A stretch of 64,000 bases of DNA from Homarus americanus (Eukaryota > Arthropoda > Malacostraca > Decapoda > Nephropidae). This document shows positions 44,841-56,404 of the stretch, piece by piece. Below the pieces are notes generated by a model, which was not told where the DNA came from, made no database searches, and saw only the letters and a list, made by a program, of their open reading frames with translations. The first letter of the stretch is position 1. Every line of letters starts with the position of its first letter. Made by a program: the position numbers and the translations under genes. The stretch lies in contig NW_024720711.1 in the NCBI RefSeq assembly GCF_018991925.1, forward strand, positions 2,228,940 through 2,292,939, written 5' to 3'.

Positions 44841-44977
44841 AGAGTAAAGGAGGGGGAAGAAGAAACACGATCTGGCCATTATCTCACACCCGCTGGCTAG
44901 TGTTTCTCTTGTGTCTCCTCCACTCTTTCTGACCATCTCTTTTTTTTTCTATATTCTATATTTATAACTCTTTCATA

Positions 44978-45172
44978 TGTCCCCTTCTTGACTACTGTAA
45001 GCAAGTATGGTGACCTTTACCCCGCCATATAGACGTAACATCACTATAAAAGGTGCAACACAGAGAGTCAACAATTATACCTGAACTACATCATCTCGAT
45101 TATCCCGGTAGACTGATGGTTTCAGGACTAACGGCTCTTCAGACAAGACACAATAGGAAGGAACAGTCTACT
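44978..45172 (+). pseudogene. Relic of a non-LTR reverse transcriptase C-terminal region
   Basis: In one plus frame the sequence reads PLLDYCKQVW, stop, PLPRHIDVTSL, stop, KVQHRESTIIPELHHLDYPG, RLMVSGLTALQTRHNRKE. This order matches the conserved region downstream of the LINE reverse transcriptase core: 'P-LEYC-QVW-P', 'LE-VQRRATK-IP-L', 'Y--RL--L-L-TL--RR-R'. Two stop codons show it is dead. It runs without a gap into the 45-bp array, in the same frame. Confidence 0.78.
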
Positions 45173-46768
45173 AACTCAGGTAGTGATGGTGGTAGACCTA
45201 TGAATCACACAGCTGTGGTGGTGGTAGACCTGGAACAGTCTACCAGCTTAAGCAGTGGTGGTGGTGGTAGACCTATGGAACAGTCTACCAGCTCAAGCAG
45301 TGGTGGTGGTGGTAGATCTATGGAACAGTCAACCAGCTTAAGCAGTGGTGGTGGTGGTAGACCTATGGAACAGTCTACCAGCTCAAGCAGTGTTGGTGGT
45401 AGATCTATGGAACAGTCTACCAGCTCAAGCAGTGGTGATGGTGGAGACCATGAAACAGTCTACCAGCAAGCAGTGGTGGTGGTGGTAGACCTCATGGGAA
45501 CAGTCTACTAGCTCAAGCAGTGGTGATGGTGGTAGACCTATGGCAGTCTACCAGCTCAAGCAGTGGTGGTGGTGGTAGACCTATGAAACAGTCTACCAAC
45601 TCAAGCAGTGGTGGTGGTGGTAGACCTATGAAACAGTCTACCAGCTCAAGCAGTGGTGGTGGTGGTAGACCTATGAAACAGTCTACCAACTCAAGCAGTG
45701 GTGGTGGTGGTAGACCTATGAAACAGTCTACCAGCTCAAGCAGTGGTGATGGTGGTAGACCTATGATCTACCAGCTCAAGCAGTGGTGGTGGTGGTGAAC
45801 CCTATGAAACAGTCTACCAGCTCAAGCAGTGGTGGTGGTGGTAGACCTATGAAACAGTCTACCAACTCAAGCAGTGGTGGTGGTGGTAGACCTATGAAAC
45901 AGTCTACCAGCTCAAGCAGTGGTGGTGGTGGTAGACCTATGAAACAGTCTACCAGCTCAAGCAGTGGTGGTGGTGGTAGACCTATGGACTCAACCAGCTC
46001 AAGCAGTGGTGGTGGTGGTAGACCTATGGAACAGTCTACCAACACATGCAGTGGTGGTGGTGGTGGACTGGAACAGTCTACCAACTCAAGCAGTGGTGGT
46101 GGTGGAGACCTATGGGACTCTACCAGCTCAAGCAGTGGTGGTGGTGGTAGACCTATGGAACAGTCCTACCAACTCAAGCAGGTGGTGGTGATGGTAGACC
46201 TATGGAACATCTACCAACTCAAGCAGTGGTGGTGGTGGTAGACCTATGGAACACTCTACCAGCTCAAGCAGTGGTGGTGGTGGTAGACCTATGGACAGTC
46301 TACCAACTCAAGCAGTGGTGGTGATGGTAGACCTATGGAACAGTCTACCAGCTCAAGCAGTGGTGGTGATGGTAGACCCATGGAACAGTCTACCAACTCA
46401 AGCAGTGGTGGTGATGGTAGACCTATGGGTCTACCAACTCAAGCAGTGGTGGTGGTGGTAGACCTTGGAACAGTCTACCAACTCAAGCAGTGGTGGTGAT
46501 GGTAGACCTATGGAACAGTCTCCAACTCAAGCAGTGAGGTGGTGATGGTAGACCTATGAAACAGTCTACCAGCTCAAGCAGTGGTGGTGGTGGTAGACCT
46601 ATGGAACAGTCTACCAGCTCAAGCAGTGGTGGTGGTGGTAGACCTATGAAACAGTCTACCAACTCAAGCAGTGGTGGTGATGGTAGACCTATGGAACAGT
46701 CTACCAACTCAAGCAGTGGTGGTGATGGTAGACCTATGGAACAGTCTACCAGCTCAAGCAGTGGAAGC
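45160..46768. repeat. 45-bp minisatellite, ~36 copies
   Basis: The unit has 'agcagtggtggtggtggtag', 'acctatgaaacagtctacc' and 'agctca'. Variants switch aaa/gaa, agctca/aactca and ggtggt/gatggt; several units have short deletions or insertions that break the frame. Multiple frames on both strands appear open, e.g. plus SSSGGGGRPMEQST and minus LPPPPLLELVDCSIG. The array ends at 46768 in 'agtggaagcaacagcac'. I regard it as non-coding because indels reset the frame at least five times. Confidence 0.94.
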
Positions 46769-47128
46769 AACAGCACTAGTAAGCTTTTTATTATATATAT
46801 CTTCTATTATTGTGCCTATATCTTGTTTATTATTAGTTTATATGTGTTCTCTCGTCTACAACTCTTTCTGTATATAAACAGTGAAGATATCCTCAGTAAT
46901 GTGGTAAAGTATAATTAACGGATAGATAGAGAGAAAGAGGTAGAAAGATCTATCTATCTATCTACTACGGTTAAGGGTTCATTTTGGTAGGTGTTAGTTA
47001 AGGGTTCATGTAGGAAGAAGTAATTTAAAGGTACATTTAGGAAGAAGTCAACTATTTAGTTTCAATTATTTAGTTGCAAAGGTTGAAATATTAATTAATT
47101 TTCTCATTTACCAAAGAATAAGGTGTTG

Positions 47129-47133
<5 letters not shown>
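46769..47133. other. AT-rich spacer with small duplication
   Basis: 'gttaagggttcat' at 46970 and 46995, plus GATA and TCTA runs at 46920-46965. Confidence 0.6.
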
Positions 47134-47181
<48 letters not shown>

Positions 47182-47235
47182 CGTTGCGACAGTGTATATA
47201 TAAAGAGGATGAGAAAAAGAGATGGATAATAAGGG

Positions 47236-47283
<48 letters not shown>
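47134..47283. repeat. (TC)n and (GA)n about 65 bases apart
   Basis: TC at 47134-47179 and GA at 47244-47283 are mutually complementary and could pair across the intervening 64 bases. Confidence 0.95.
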
Positions 47284-47287
<4 letters not shown>

Positions 47288-47383
47288 GAAGCAGCAGGCC
47301 ATAAGACGGACAAGATAAGCTATACGGTCAATACCCCACCGGGGAAGCAAAAAACTAACTTATTTGCCATTCCACGCAGCTAA

Positions 47384-47610
47384 CTTATGCTGCCAACAGC
47401 TGACCCATGAAGCTATATTAAGCTACCATCTGATCCAGGAAGCTATATTAAGCTACCAGCTGACCCAGGAAGCTATATTAAAGGAACAGCTGACCCAGGA
47501 AGCTATATTAAAGGAACAGCTGACCCAGGAAGCTATATTAAGCTATACAAAGTCAACAGCTAACTTGAAAACTCGTATTAAGACAATAGCTGACTAATAG
47601 CTGAGACAGG
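47384..47610. repeat. 30-bp minisatellite
   Basis: 'cagctgacccaggaagctat' plus 'attaaaggaa' or 'attaagctac'. Five good copies with diverged edges. Confidence 0.92.
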
Positions 47611-47696
47611 ACGGCAAGGAAAAGAGTAACTTACAGCTAAAACACCGGCTAAATCTGGCGGGCTTAGAGAGGATCACGCTAACAGCTAAGGTCCGG

Positions 47697-47697
<1 letters not shown>

Positions 47698-47778
<81 letters not shown>

Positions 47779-48013
47779 GCCTGGCGCTTATTAACATCTA
47801 AATTCACTTTTGTACGTGAACAACAGCCTCCTGACCACAACCACGACTACCACTATTACTACCACCAGCCCCACCACTATCACTACCACCGCGACCACTC
47901 TTACTACCACTACCACCAATACCACTATTACTACCACCACTACCACTAATACTACCACTACTACTACCACCACCACTATTACTACCATCGCTACCACTAT
48001 TATTACCACCACC

Positions 48014-48047
<34 letters not shown>

Positions 48048-48165
48048 ACACTATCACTAGTACCACTATTACTGCTACCACTACCACCATTACTGTCACC
48101 CCTACCACTATTAACACCACCACTACTACTATTACTACCACCACCACCACCATTCTTAATTTATA
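47698..48165. repeat. (CT)n, then ACC/ACT triplet-rich block
   Basis: CT at 47698-47775. From 47830 to 48155 the plus strand is almost only ACC, ACT and ATT triplets in irregular order, giving poly-T/poly-V open frames on opposite strands. Confidence 0.93.
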
Positions 48166-48450
48166 CTATACACTTTGATATGTAATTAAAATATTCTCTC
48201 AGTTGGAATACGAATTATCTTAACATTACTTAAAATTAGTTTGTTATATTTAGATTATATTAATACCGTGCAAAACGTATACATAGTACATATACATTAT
48301 ACATGTCTATAACTAGGTAGATGGAATACATATATATATACAGTATACATAGGTCTCGAGTATACATATTTTTATAAATTCCTTACCTAAAATAAAATTG
48401 AATTTCCTCTTGTGTAATTTTTCATATAAATTATTAGAGTTGTAAGGGGA

Positions 48451-48451
<1 letters not shown>
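48166..48451. other. AT-rich spacer
   Basis: 'catatatatatacag' and similar words; nothing recognised. Confidence 0.55.
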
Positions 48452-48505
<54 letters not shown>

Positions 48506-48527
48506 CGTGCGTGTGTGTGTGTGTGTT
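48452..48527. repeat. (TG)n microsatellite
   Basis: TG with three consecutive GC interruptions near 48501-48511. A CAAA run follows at 48590-48613. Confidence 0.96.
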
Positions 48528-48789
48528 TATTGTTTGATTCTCTAATATACACAACAGATTCCTCCCATCACTAACCATGTTTTATACACATACAAACAAA
48601 CAAACAAACAAACACAAACATAGATTTTGAGCAACGTGACAAATAAAAGTCGTCGTGGATATTAATATTTTGGTAGAATTTTATTTATTCTGATTTTGAA
48701 AAAAAAATTGTAAATGATAATAATCTTAATTTGGGGTGGAGGGCCGTGGTGTCCAACCCTCAGATAAGAGTATTAGACGTTGATTGATG

Positions 48790-48790
<1 letters not shown>

Positions 48791-48864
<74 letters not shown>
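48791..48864. repeat. (CT)n microsatellite
   Basis: About 74 bases of pure CT. Confidence 0.98.
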
Positions 48865-48867
<3 letters not shown>

Positions 48868-48914
48868 TGCTCAATGTTTACAATACCGGCCCTGACGAGA
48901 AGTTCCTGCCGAAT

Positions 48915-49033
48915 GAAAGTTTTATTGTCGAGTTGTTTGCCAGTTGTAGAGTCATTGTAGAGTTGTTTGCCAGTTGTTGAGTCATTATAGAGCGTTTGCC
49001 AGTTGTAGAGTCTCTGCAGAGTTGTGTTGCCCC

Positions 49034-49064
<31 letters not shown>

Positions 49065-49096
49065 GATAGATATAACTAGCACACATAAACTAACCA

Positions 49097-49149
<53 letters not shown>

Positions 49150-49172
49150 CTCTCTCTTTCTCTCTCTCTATT
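48915..49172. repeat. 30-bp repeat, (AC)n and (CT)n-(AT)n-(CT)n
   Basis: 'agagttgtttgccagttgt' recurs four times at 48930-49020. AC lies at 49035-49063. CT, AT and CT again run at 49099-49172, a near-symmetrical composite. Confidence 0.93.
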
Positions 49173-49214
49173 TCTGCTAAAAAAAGAAAGGGAGGGAGGA
49201 GGCGAGGTAGTGGT

Positions 49215-49545
49215 GTTGAAGTATGGTGATGGTGTTGGGGGAGTAGAATTGAGTGGTGGTGTTGAGGAGTAGGGTGAGTGGTGTTGAGGTATGGTGAGTG
49301 GTGTTGGGGAGTATGGTGAGTGACATTGCTTGGGCGGGTGGTGAGGCTGGTGTTGGCAGAGCTAGGGTGGAGTGGTGTTGGGGGAGTATGGTGAGTGGTG
49401 TTGGGGAGTATGGTGAGTGGTGTTGAGGGCTGGTAGTGGTGTTGGGGAGTATGGTGTGATGGTGTTGGGGAGTATGGTGAGTGGTGTTGGGGGAGTATAT
49501 GGTGAATGGTGTTGGGGAGTATGATCTGGGGGAGTTGGGGGTGAC
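49215..49545. repeat. ~22-bp minisatellite
   Basis: 'gtgttggggagtatggtga' types, about 14 copies with indels. Confidence 0.93.
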
Positions 49546-50264
49546 TGGTATCAGCATGGAGGGGGAGGAAGAGGGGGCAAGAACCACTAAATCAATAGCT
49601 CCTCCTCCTCCTCCTCCTTATCATCATCCTCCTCCCCCTCCTCCTACTCCTCTCGCTGGCCGCCTCAACTCTCGTCTCATATTCTCAAACTCTCAAGTCA
49701 TCTTTTTTCTCGTAACTTTCTAACTTACGATACAACAGATGAATGAAGAAACAATCGCTGGAGTCTCAAACATTCCTAAATCTTTTTTGTCTTAACTTTC
49801 TAACTTAAGGTGAAACACAAAGTCTCTTAGGATCAAATTCTCAAAATGTCGTAACTATTTGGGAATAATTACCATAAGACTAAAAGATGGTGACCTAAGG
49901 TATAGATTCACAGATGTTTGTAAGTTATTTTTATCTCTTAACTAGTGGATTTACGAGAAGACAAAGAATATGGCTGCTTAACCTTTAATTCTAAGTGGTC
50001 CTTAAGTTATATGTCTCATAAATGGCTAAATTTGGTTACGACTTACGACTTGTCTGGTCTTGTAAAGTGGAATATTCCTAAGTCTTTTTATTTTCCCGTA
50101 ACGGTTTAAAAATCTTTTGCATTTGGTTGATTTTATTTACTGATACGAGACAAAGAAATATTAATGACAACAACAACACAACGGCTCAGGCTCTCTACTG
50201 GCTCAGTCATGTTAATGTTATGATATTTAATCTACTCTGTATCTGTATTCTTCTGGCTAAATAA
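49546..50264. other. Spacer with CTC-rich patch
   Basis: CTC triplets at 49600-49655. Beyond that, 'cgtaactttctaacttac' and 'cttaactttctaacttaag' (49712, 49792) hint at a decayed ~80-base repeat. No gene recognised. Confidence 0.5.
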
Positions 50265-50375
50265 ACTGTTTCAATATCAATAACAATATAACAACACAAT
50301 AATAACAACACATCCCAACAACACAACAACAACATAACAAAATAATAACAACACATCCCAACAACACAACGACAA
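50265..50375. repeat. ~46-bp CAA-rich duplication
   Basis: 'acaacacatcccaacaacac' occurs at 50305 and 50350 in an AAC-rich context. Confidence 0.85.
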
Positions 50376-50448
50376 CAAAAACCAAAATACAGTATCATCT
50401 GTATACAATAAACAAACGACCCTACACACTGCCCCACTTATGTTTCCT

Positions 50449-50515
50449 AACCTAACCTAACCTAACCTAACCTAACCTAACCTAACCTAACCTAACCCAA
50501 CCTAACCCAACCCCC
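50449..50515. repeat. (CCTAA)n telomere-like run
   Basis: Ten uninterrupted CCTAA units followed by CCCAA variants; the cleanest such run in the window. Confidence 0.95.
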
Positions 50516-50625
50516 AGATAACGTTAGGGTGTTTAATCGTCACCTGAAGCAAGCTTGGGGTTAATCACCAGGTGAGATAAACTGGGAGGGCTAATCTTCA
50601 AGTGATCCCAAAAAAACCAGTTTAA
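50516..50625. repeat. Relic related to the 29-bp array at 41760
   Basis: 'gcttggggttaatcaccagg' and 'aaactgggagggctaatctt' match the reverse complement of the 29-base unit with changes. The preceding 'cgttagggtgtttaatc' matches the motif at 42036-42057. Confidence 0.7.
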
Positions 50626-50689
50626 TATTTATAATCTTAATTCATGACCAAGAGTTACGAGAGTCAGGAAACAAACAGAAGTTGTCGGG

Positions 50690-51035
50690 AAGTGAAGGAG
50701 GGAAGAAGGAATTGTTTTTGTCGGGAGTGAGTTACAGTAGTTTAGAGGAGGGAAGGAGGGAGGATAGGATGGAAGGAGGGAGGGAGGGTAGGGTGGATGG
50801 ATGTAGACCCATGATGGAGCTGTTCTGTAGGACTTGTTCCTCTGGAGATGGAAGGAAGGAGGGAAAAAGGGTGGGTGAGAAGGAGATAAAGAGAGGAAGG
50901 AGGGAAGAAGAGAAGGAGGAGGGAAAGAAGGTGATAGGAATGGATGGATGGATATTATTATTATTTTATTATCATTATTATTATTATTATTGTTATTATT
51001 ATTATTATTATTATTGTTATTATTATTATTATTAC
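50690..51035. repeat. GGA-rich tract then (ATT)n
   Basis: GGAGGGAAGG-type words at 50695-50940, then ATT with ATC and TGT interruptions at 50956-51034. Confidence 0.93.
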
Positions 51036-51179
51036 AAACACTGAGGTTACAGGTGACAGCTTACTACCACATACACCTTCACTCGGCCATAAACACAGTC
51101 TCAGCGAGCAGTGGGTCTTACAAACACGATAAGTGCATGTTATTTTGTATGCAAATTAGCTGCATATAAACCCTTTGAG

Positions 51180-51530
51180 TTTAACCCATGAACTGTGAGC
51201 TAATTGTACATCTGTTGAATATAATCAGTGAACAGTGAGATAATTAGATGGGTAATTTATGCAGGTTGTCTACTTTTTCTAACCAGTGCACAGTGAGGTA
51301 ATTAATTGGTCTAAACCCATTAATTATGACAGGTACACAGTGGGCAAATTAACTGGTCTAAACCCATTACTTATGACAGGTACACAGTGGGCTAATTAAT
51401 TGGTCTAAACCCATTACTTATGACAGGTACACAGTGGGCTAATTAATTGGTCTAAACCCATTACTTATGACAGGTACACAGTGGGCTAATTAATTGGTCT
51501 AAACCCATTACTTATGACTGGTTCACATAT
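51180..51530. repeat. 47-bp minisatellite
   Basis: Four near-identical 47-base units, with 'tctaaacccattacttatga' and 'caggtacacagtgggctaat', at 51310-51530. More diverged copies extend left to about 51180, giving an age gradient along the array. Confidence 0.93.
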
Positions 51531-51564
51531 GCTTGGCGTCCCATTTAGGGCAGCTTGGATATCA

Positions 51565-51955
51565 AGCTAGTCAAATACGAAGTCACATATCAACACATCT
51601 CCCTCGCTAGCCACATATAAAGTCACATACCAACACATCTCCCTCGCTAGCCACATATAAAGTCACATATCAACACATCTCCCTCGCTAGTCAAATATGA
51701 AGTCACATATCAACACATCTCCCTCGCGAGCCGCATATAAAGTCACATATCAACACATCTCCCTCGCTAGCCACATATAAAGTCACATATCAACACATCT
51801 CCCTCGCTAGCCACATATAAAGTCACATATCAACACATCTCCCTCTCTAGCCACATATAAAGTCACATATCAACACATCTCCCTCGCTAGCCACATATAA
51901 AGTCACATATCAACACATCTCCCTCGCTAGTCACATATAAAGTCACATATTTACA
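51565..51955. repeat. 40-bp minisatellite
   Basis: About ten units of 'agtcacatatcaacacatct' plus 'ccctcgctagccacatataa'. Confidence 0.97.
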
Positions 51956-52104
51956 TAACTAACACCAAGAAAGGCTTTGGCTCGAGCCACTCAAAGAAAG
52001 ATAAGAGGAAGGATTGGGTCGGTGGGGTTGGCTTAGTGAGAGCGATAAGAAGCTTAACTTAGGTGGCATGAACGAGGTCCAGTCCACGTCTCCCGGCCCA
52101 GCTA
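51956..52104. other. Unique spacer
   Basis: Nothing recognised. Confidence 0.5.
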
Positions 52105-52650
52105 ACCAAGATAACAAGGCACTAAGATATTCAACGTCTAAGATAACAGAGATATCAAACGTCTAAAATAACACTACTCTATCTAACGTCTAAGATGACA
52201 CTAAGATATCTAACGTCTAAGATAACAAGACACTAAGATATTCAACGTCTAAGATAACACTGAGATATCTAACGTCTAAAATAACACTACTCTATCTAAC
52301 GTCTAAGATGACACTAAGATATCTAACGTCTAAGATAACACTAAGATATCTAACGTCTAAGATAACACTACTCTATCGAACGTCTAAGATAACACTAAGA
52401 TATCTAACGTCTAAGATAACACAGATATCTAACGTCTAAGATAACACTACTCTATCCAACGTCTAAGATAACACTAAGATATCTAACGTCTAAGATAACA
52501 CTAAGATATCTAACGTCTAAGATAACACTACTCTAGTCTAAGATAACACTAAGATATCTAACGTCTAAGATAACACTTAAGATATCTAACGTCTAAGATA
52601 ACACTAAGATATCTAACGTCTAAGATAACACTAAGATATCTAAATTTTAA
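52105..52650. repeat. ~27-bp minisatellite
   Basis: About 21 units of 'ctaacgtctaagataacact' plus 'aagatat', with an alternate ending 'actctat'. The alternate type recurs near 52169, 52289, 52369, 52449 and 52529, a regular spacing of about 80 bases (three units) in the right half. Confidence 0.95.
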
Positions 52651-52764
52651 TAAAACCAATATAACACCATGATAACACTAGGTATCCACACTACCTTGAG
52701 GGAGGTCTTGGAAGGTAAAACCTGATGCTTGACAGTGAGTGATTTTGTAGGCTTATTGTCATGA

Positions 52765-53040
52765 TGGTGAGACAGACAGGGTAAGAGAAAGACAGATAGA
52801 CAGGGTAAGAGATAGACAGACAGACAGGGTAAGAGAAAGACAGACAGACAGGGTAAGAGAAAGACAGACAGACAGGGTAAGAGAAAGACATATATATAGA
52901 TAGACAGACAGACAGGGTAAGAGAAAGACAGACAGACAGGGTAAGAGAAAGACAGATAGACAGACAGACAGGGTAAGAAAAAGACAGATAGATAGACAGA
53001 CAGACAGACAGGGTAAGAGAAAGACAGACGGCGACAAACA
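52765..53040. repeat. 24-bp minisatellite (GACA/GGTAAGAGAAA)
   Basis: 'gacagacagggtaagagaaa' units with variable numbers of GACA. The minus strand stays open (8-residue period such as LSVCLSLT). A pure GA run lies at 53131-53166. Confidence 0.94.
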
Positions 53041-53126
53041 GAGATATAAAAACAGGGACAAACAGACGGACAGAGAATATAACAAGTTGATTAATCTCTG
53101 GTATTAAAATAAACTTCATCTTTTGC

Positions 53127-53167
<41 letters not shown>

Positions 53168-53254
53168 ACTTAACAACTCTTCACATGCAAAACAGAATCA
53201 TAGTTACTTAACAACACTTAACCTAAACTCAAATGGGGTCCAAATCCAAGGGGA

Positions 53255-53505
53255 ACTAGCAGGGGTGTGAGGGGAAAGAGGAGGAGTAGGGAGATGAAGG
53301 AAAGGAGGAGGGGTTGAGGGGAAGGAGGGGGATGAGGGGAAGGAGGAGGAGGAGAGGAAGGAGGAGGATGAGGAAGGTGAGAGAGAGGGCGAAGGAGGGG
53401 GAGGGAGAGGGAAGGTTGAGGAGGTGGGGGAGCGGAGGAAGGGGTGAGGGAGGGGAAGGAGGGGGAGAGGGGAAGGAGGAGGGAGGGAGATTAGGAGGAC
53501 GCCAT
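53255..53505. repeat. GGA-rich purine tract
   Basis: 'ggaggaggagg', 'gggaaggagg' and 'gagagaggg' words; frames on both strands are open from composition alone. Confidence 0.9.
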
Positions 53506-53998
53506 CTGACCTTATACCCAAAAACAGTCGTCGAGAACAACTGTAATAAACCAGGATTATGTTAATGAGATGTCATCTACATAACACTGAACTATGATAC
53601 GTGAATGTTTCAATACCTATCTGCCACAATGAATCAATGTTATGTTGATTCTGCAGTATGTAAATGTTTAGCGAGTGTGTTGCAACATGTCCATGAATTT
53701 CCTGTTTTTTTTTTTTTTTCAATTGTTGAAATATTGTTTGTTGATTGTGAATATTTTGCGTTTGTAAATGTGATGAATTTTGAATATTGGAGCACGAAGA
53801 GTATTTACAATTTACAGTATTACAGCCTGCGAATATTGGAACCTGTAAATATTTGCTATAGCGAACATTAAGCACACGCCAATATCATACAATGCCAATA
53901 TCCCAGCGTGGGAATATGAGGTTCGCTAATATTAAAGACGCCCAAAAATTGTATTACGACCATGAAAATTAAATCCTGCGAATGTTACGATCCCTTTC

Positions 53999-53999
<1 letters not shown>
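53506..53999. other. AT-rich spacer, possibly a very old repeat
   Basis: 'gtgaatgt', 'gcgaatattgg' and 'gtaaatatttgc' words recur. A T run lies at 53705-53719. No gene recognised, although frames on both strands are open over 53573-53875. Confidence 0.5.
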
Positions 54000-54038
<39 letters not shown>

Positions 54039-54122
54039 GCCAGAATAAACTTAGGACTGACTTAATGCTGAAGGTGAATTTTTAATACTACCGTGTATGT
54101 ATGTATGTATGTATGTATGTAT
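54000..54122. repeat. (AAT)n and (TATG)n
   Basis: AAT at 54001-54036 and TATG at 54095-54122. Confidence 0.96.
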
Positions 54123-54189
54123 GAATAGCGATTTATATATAAATTGTTAAAGAAAATTTAGGACATTTATTCACATGCTATTCAGATAA

Positions 54190-54390
54190 AATAATGGATT
54201 AAGAGCAGACGTAGAAATACTCTAAGCTAGACTCCAACCTAAAAACAGCTATAGTTATGAAATGGCTATTAATATCCCCAGCTAAAATTTAACTATAAAA
54301 TTCCCAGGTAGAATTTAACCTAGGAAAGCTATAGTTGTGAGGTTCAGTTATAAAATAATCCCCAAAGCTATATAATATAGTTAGTTATGG
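54190..54390. repeat. Decayed 'agctatagttatga' repeat
   Basis: 'aacctaaaaacagctatag', 'atttaactataaaattccc' and 'aagctatagttgtgagg' recur every 50-60 bases. Confidence 0.5.
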
Positions 54391-54417
54391 TAACTGCCTA
54401 GTTTTCTATGATTGGCA

Positions 54418-54419
<2 letters not shown>

Positions 54420-54466
<47 letters not shown>

Positions 54467-54680
54467 GGTGTTCAGGTCTTTATCCAGGCAAGATTGTAAC
54501 TCACAGTGGCTTATTGAGACCACATTTTCTTCTTTCCTTCCTTCCTTCCTTCCTTCATTTACTTTTTTCTTGGTCATACTACTACTTCTTCTTCGTCTTC
54601 TTCTTCTATATTTTTTCTTCTTCATTCCCTTCTTCTTCCACCTCCTCCTCCTCCTCCTCCTCCTCCGTACTTTAAATCTC
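54420..54680. repeat. (CT)n, (TTCC)n and CTT/CTC-rich DNA
   Basis: CT at 54420-54461, TTCC at 54533-54556, CTT/TTC at 54580-54640 and CTC at 54641-54666. The overlapping frames here are compositional. Confidence 0.92.
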
Positions 54681-54980
54681 AAGTCTCTGAGGAAAAATCT
54701 TTTTAGCAGAAATGGTCCTTTTGATCCCACTGACCACCACCAGACTGAAGGAGGAGTGAGTACCTCCTTCTATATAACTCAGAGGAGAAGGAGAGGGAGA
54801 AAGAAGAGGAGGAGGAGGAGGAGGGGCATTAAAAGGCTATACCCGAGGCATCAAGGTACACGTAGGATACTCCAGAGACCCAAGGATATTGACCAAAGCT
54901 TATAAGGCCATCTCTCTCTCACTCAAAGGATCTTGAGTTGAATATTTCTGGTAAAAGGATTTTGTAAAGAATAGGGTTTT

Positions 54981-55016
<36 letters not shown>

Positions 55017-55250
55017 AGGTATTAAGAGTGATTTAAATGATATCCAAATTGATCTCGGGTATTAAAATGTTATCATAAATGCTGTCAGATTCAATCCTCT
55101 AAAATAATGTTGTAAATGACATCAAAATTAATTAAAGGTTTTGTATGGTAAAGGAAATAGTGATAGAGTACAGATAATTATTTTAGATTCAGCCTTCAGA
55201 CTCTTATCAGCAGAAGGGAGGGTAGGGGGGGGGGGTCTCTCAAAGGTTGA
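54681..55250. other. Spacer with GGA patch and (TG)n
   Basis: GGAGGA at 54800-54825 and TG at 54985-55014. Two 'gatatccaaattgatc' / 'gacatcaaaattaatt' words near 55040 and 55118 suggest a decayed duplication. No gene recognised. Confidence 0.5.
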
Positions 55251-55254
55251 ACGA

Positions 55255-55585
55255 CGACGAGCAGCTAACCAGCCAGACAGTCACCTAGCCAGTTACCATC
55301 CAGCCAGCCTGATAGTCGGTCAGACATCCAGCCAGCTCGATAGTCAGCCATCCATTCAGCCAGATAGTCACTCAGACAGCCAACCAGTCACTCAGCCAGC
55401 CAGCCAACCAACCAGCTCACCACCCAACCATCCAGCCTCTGACTTTTCTCCTCTAACATTCACGTTCGTATTTCTGGCTCCAAAGGAGAGAGAGAGAGAG
55501 AGAGATTGAATTTTTTTATATTTTAAAGTGAATCTTTCTCTTATCTGTGTATGCATAATTATCTATCTATCTATCTATCAATTTC

Positions 55586-55620
<35 letters not shown>
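55255..55620. repeat. 'cagccagatagtcac' repeat and short microsatellites
   Basis: CAGCCA/CAGATAGTCA words at 55262-55425, GA at 55487-55505, ATCT at 55561-55578 and AC at 55588-55619. Confidence 0.85.
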
Positions 55621-55623
<3 letters not shown>

Positions 55624-55849
55624 CAACATACATCCCCAAAATTTGAACTGAACCAGAAACTCAAATTATGAGTCACTTGAACCCACAAATGACTAACAAT
55701 TAACTTCATTTCATCTTTAACTCTGAACCTAACATGTGAGAAACCAAACCATTGATGCGTAAGTGTAACATCTTCTCATCTCTCTCTCTCTCTCTCTCAA
55801 CAAAGATACGCCCCATGTATCATTTGTTATGTTGGTTGGTGATGTGTCT

Positions 55850-55853
<4 letters not shown>
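55621..55853. other. Spacer
   Basis: CT at about 55780-55798; otherwise unique. Confidence 0.5.
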
Positions 55854-55892
<39 letters not shown>

Positions 55893-56000
55893 TGTGTTTT
55901 ATCTGGTAATATTAATGGTGTAATCTATATGCCATGACTGTGTGTCTGTGTGTGTTGGTGAGGGGGGGTGTGGGTGTTTGAGTTTGTTGTGTGCATGTGG

Positions 56001-56091
<91 letters not shown>
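55854..56091. repeat. Two (TG)n tracts
   Basis: TG at 55854-55890 and a long run at 56003-56091, with TG-rich DNA between them. Confidence 0.96.
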
Positions 56092-56093
<2 letters not shown>

Positions 56094-56179
56094 GAAATGA
56101 CCTGAATTACATATGGTTTCATTGGATACGTGTGTTATGGGGTGAACACACAGTCCAAGTTAACTAGGATGTGATTATT

Positions 56180-56315
56180 TTGTCAGTGGTGTTGCAGGAG
56201 CTGGTGTTGTCATGATGCAGCTGTGGTGTTGTAGGAGCTGGTGTTGTCATGATGCAGCTGTGGTGTTGTAGGAGTTGGTGTTGTAGTCATGATGCAGCTG
56301 TGGTGTTGGACAGCT
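56180..56315. repeat. ~37-bp minisatellite
   Basis: 'gtggtgttgtaggagctgg' plus 'tgttgtcatgatgcagct', about three and a half copies. Confidence 0.92.
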
Positions 56316-56404
56316 GCATATGTACAAGGATCTGAGATGGCTGGTGGCGTTAATTAATACGGTGTAAGAGCTGCCTCAAACTGGTACCTGGAGATAATGG
56401 TGAA

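Noticed and set aside
45053..46918. A glycine/serine-rich secreted or structural protein gene (SSSGGGGRPMEQST repeats)
   Set aside because: Indels reset the frame several times, both strands look equally open, and the upstream reading is a dead reverse transcriptase, not a signal peptide.
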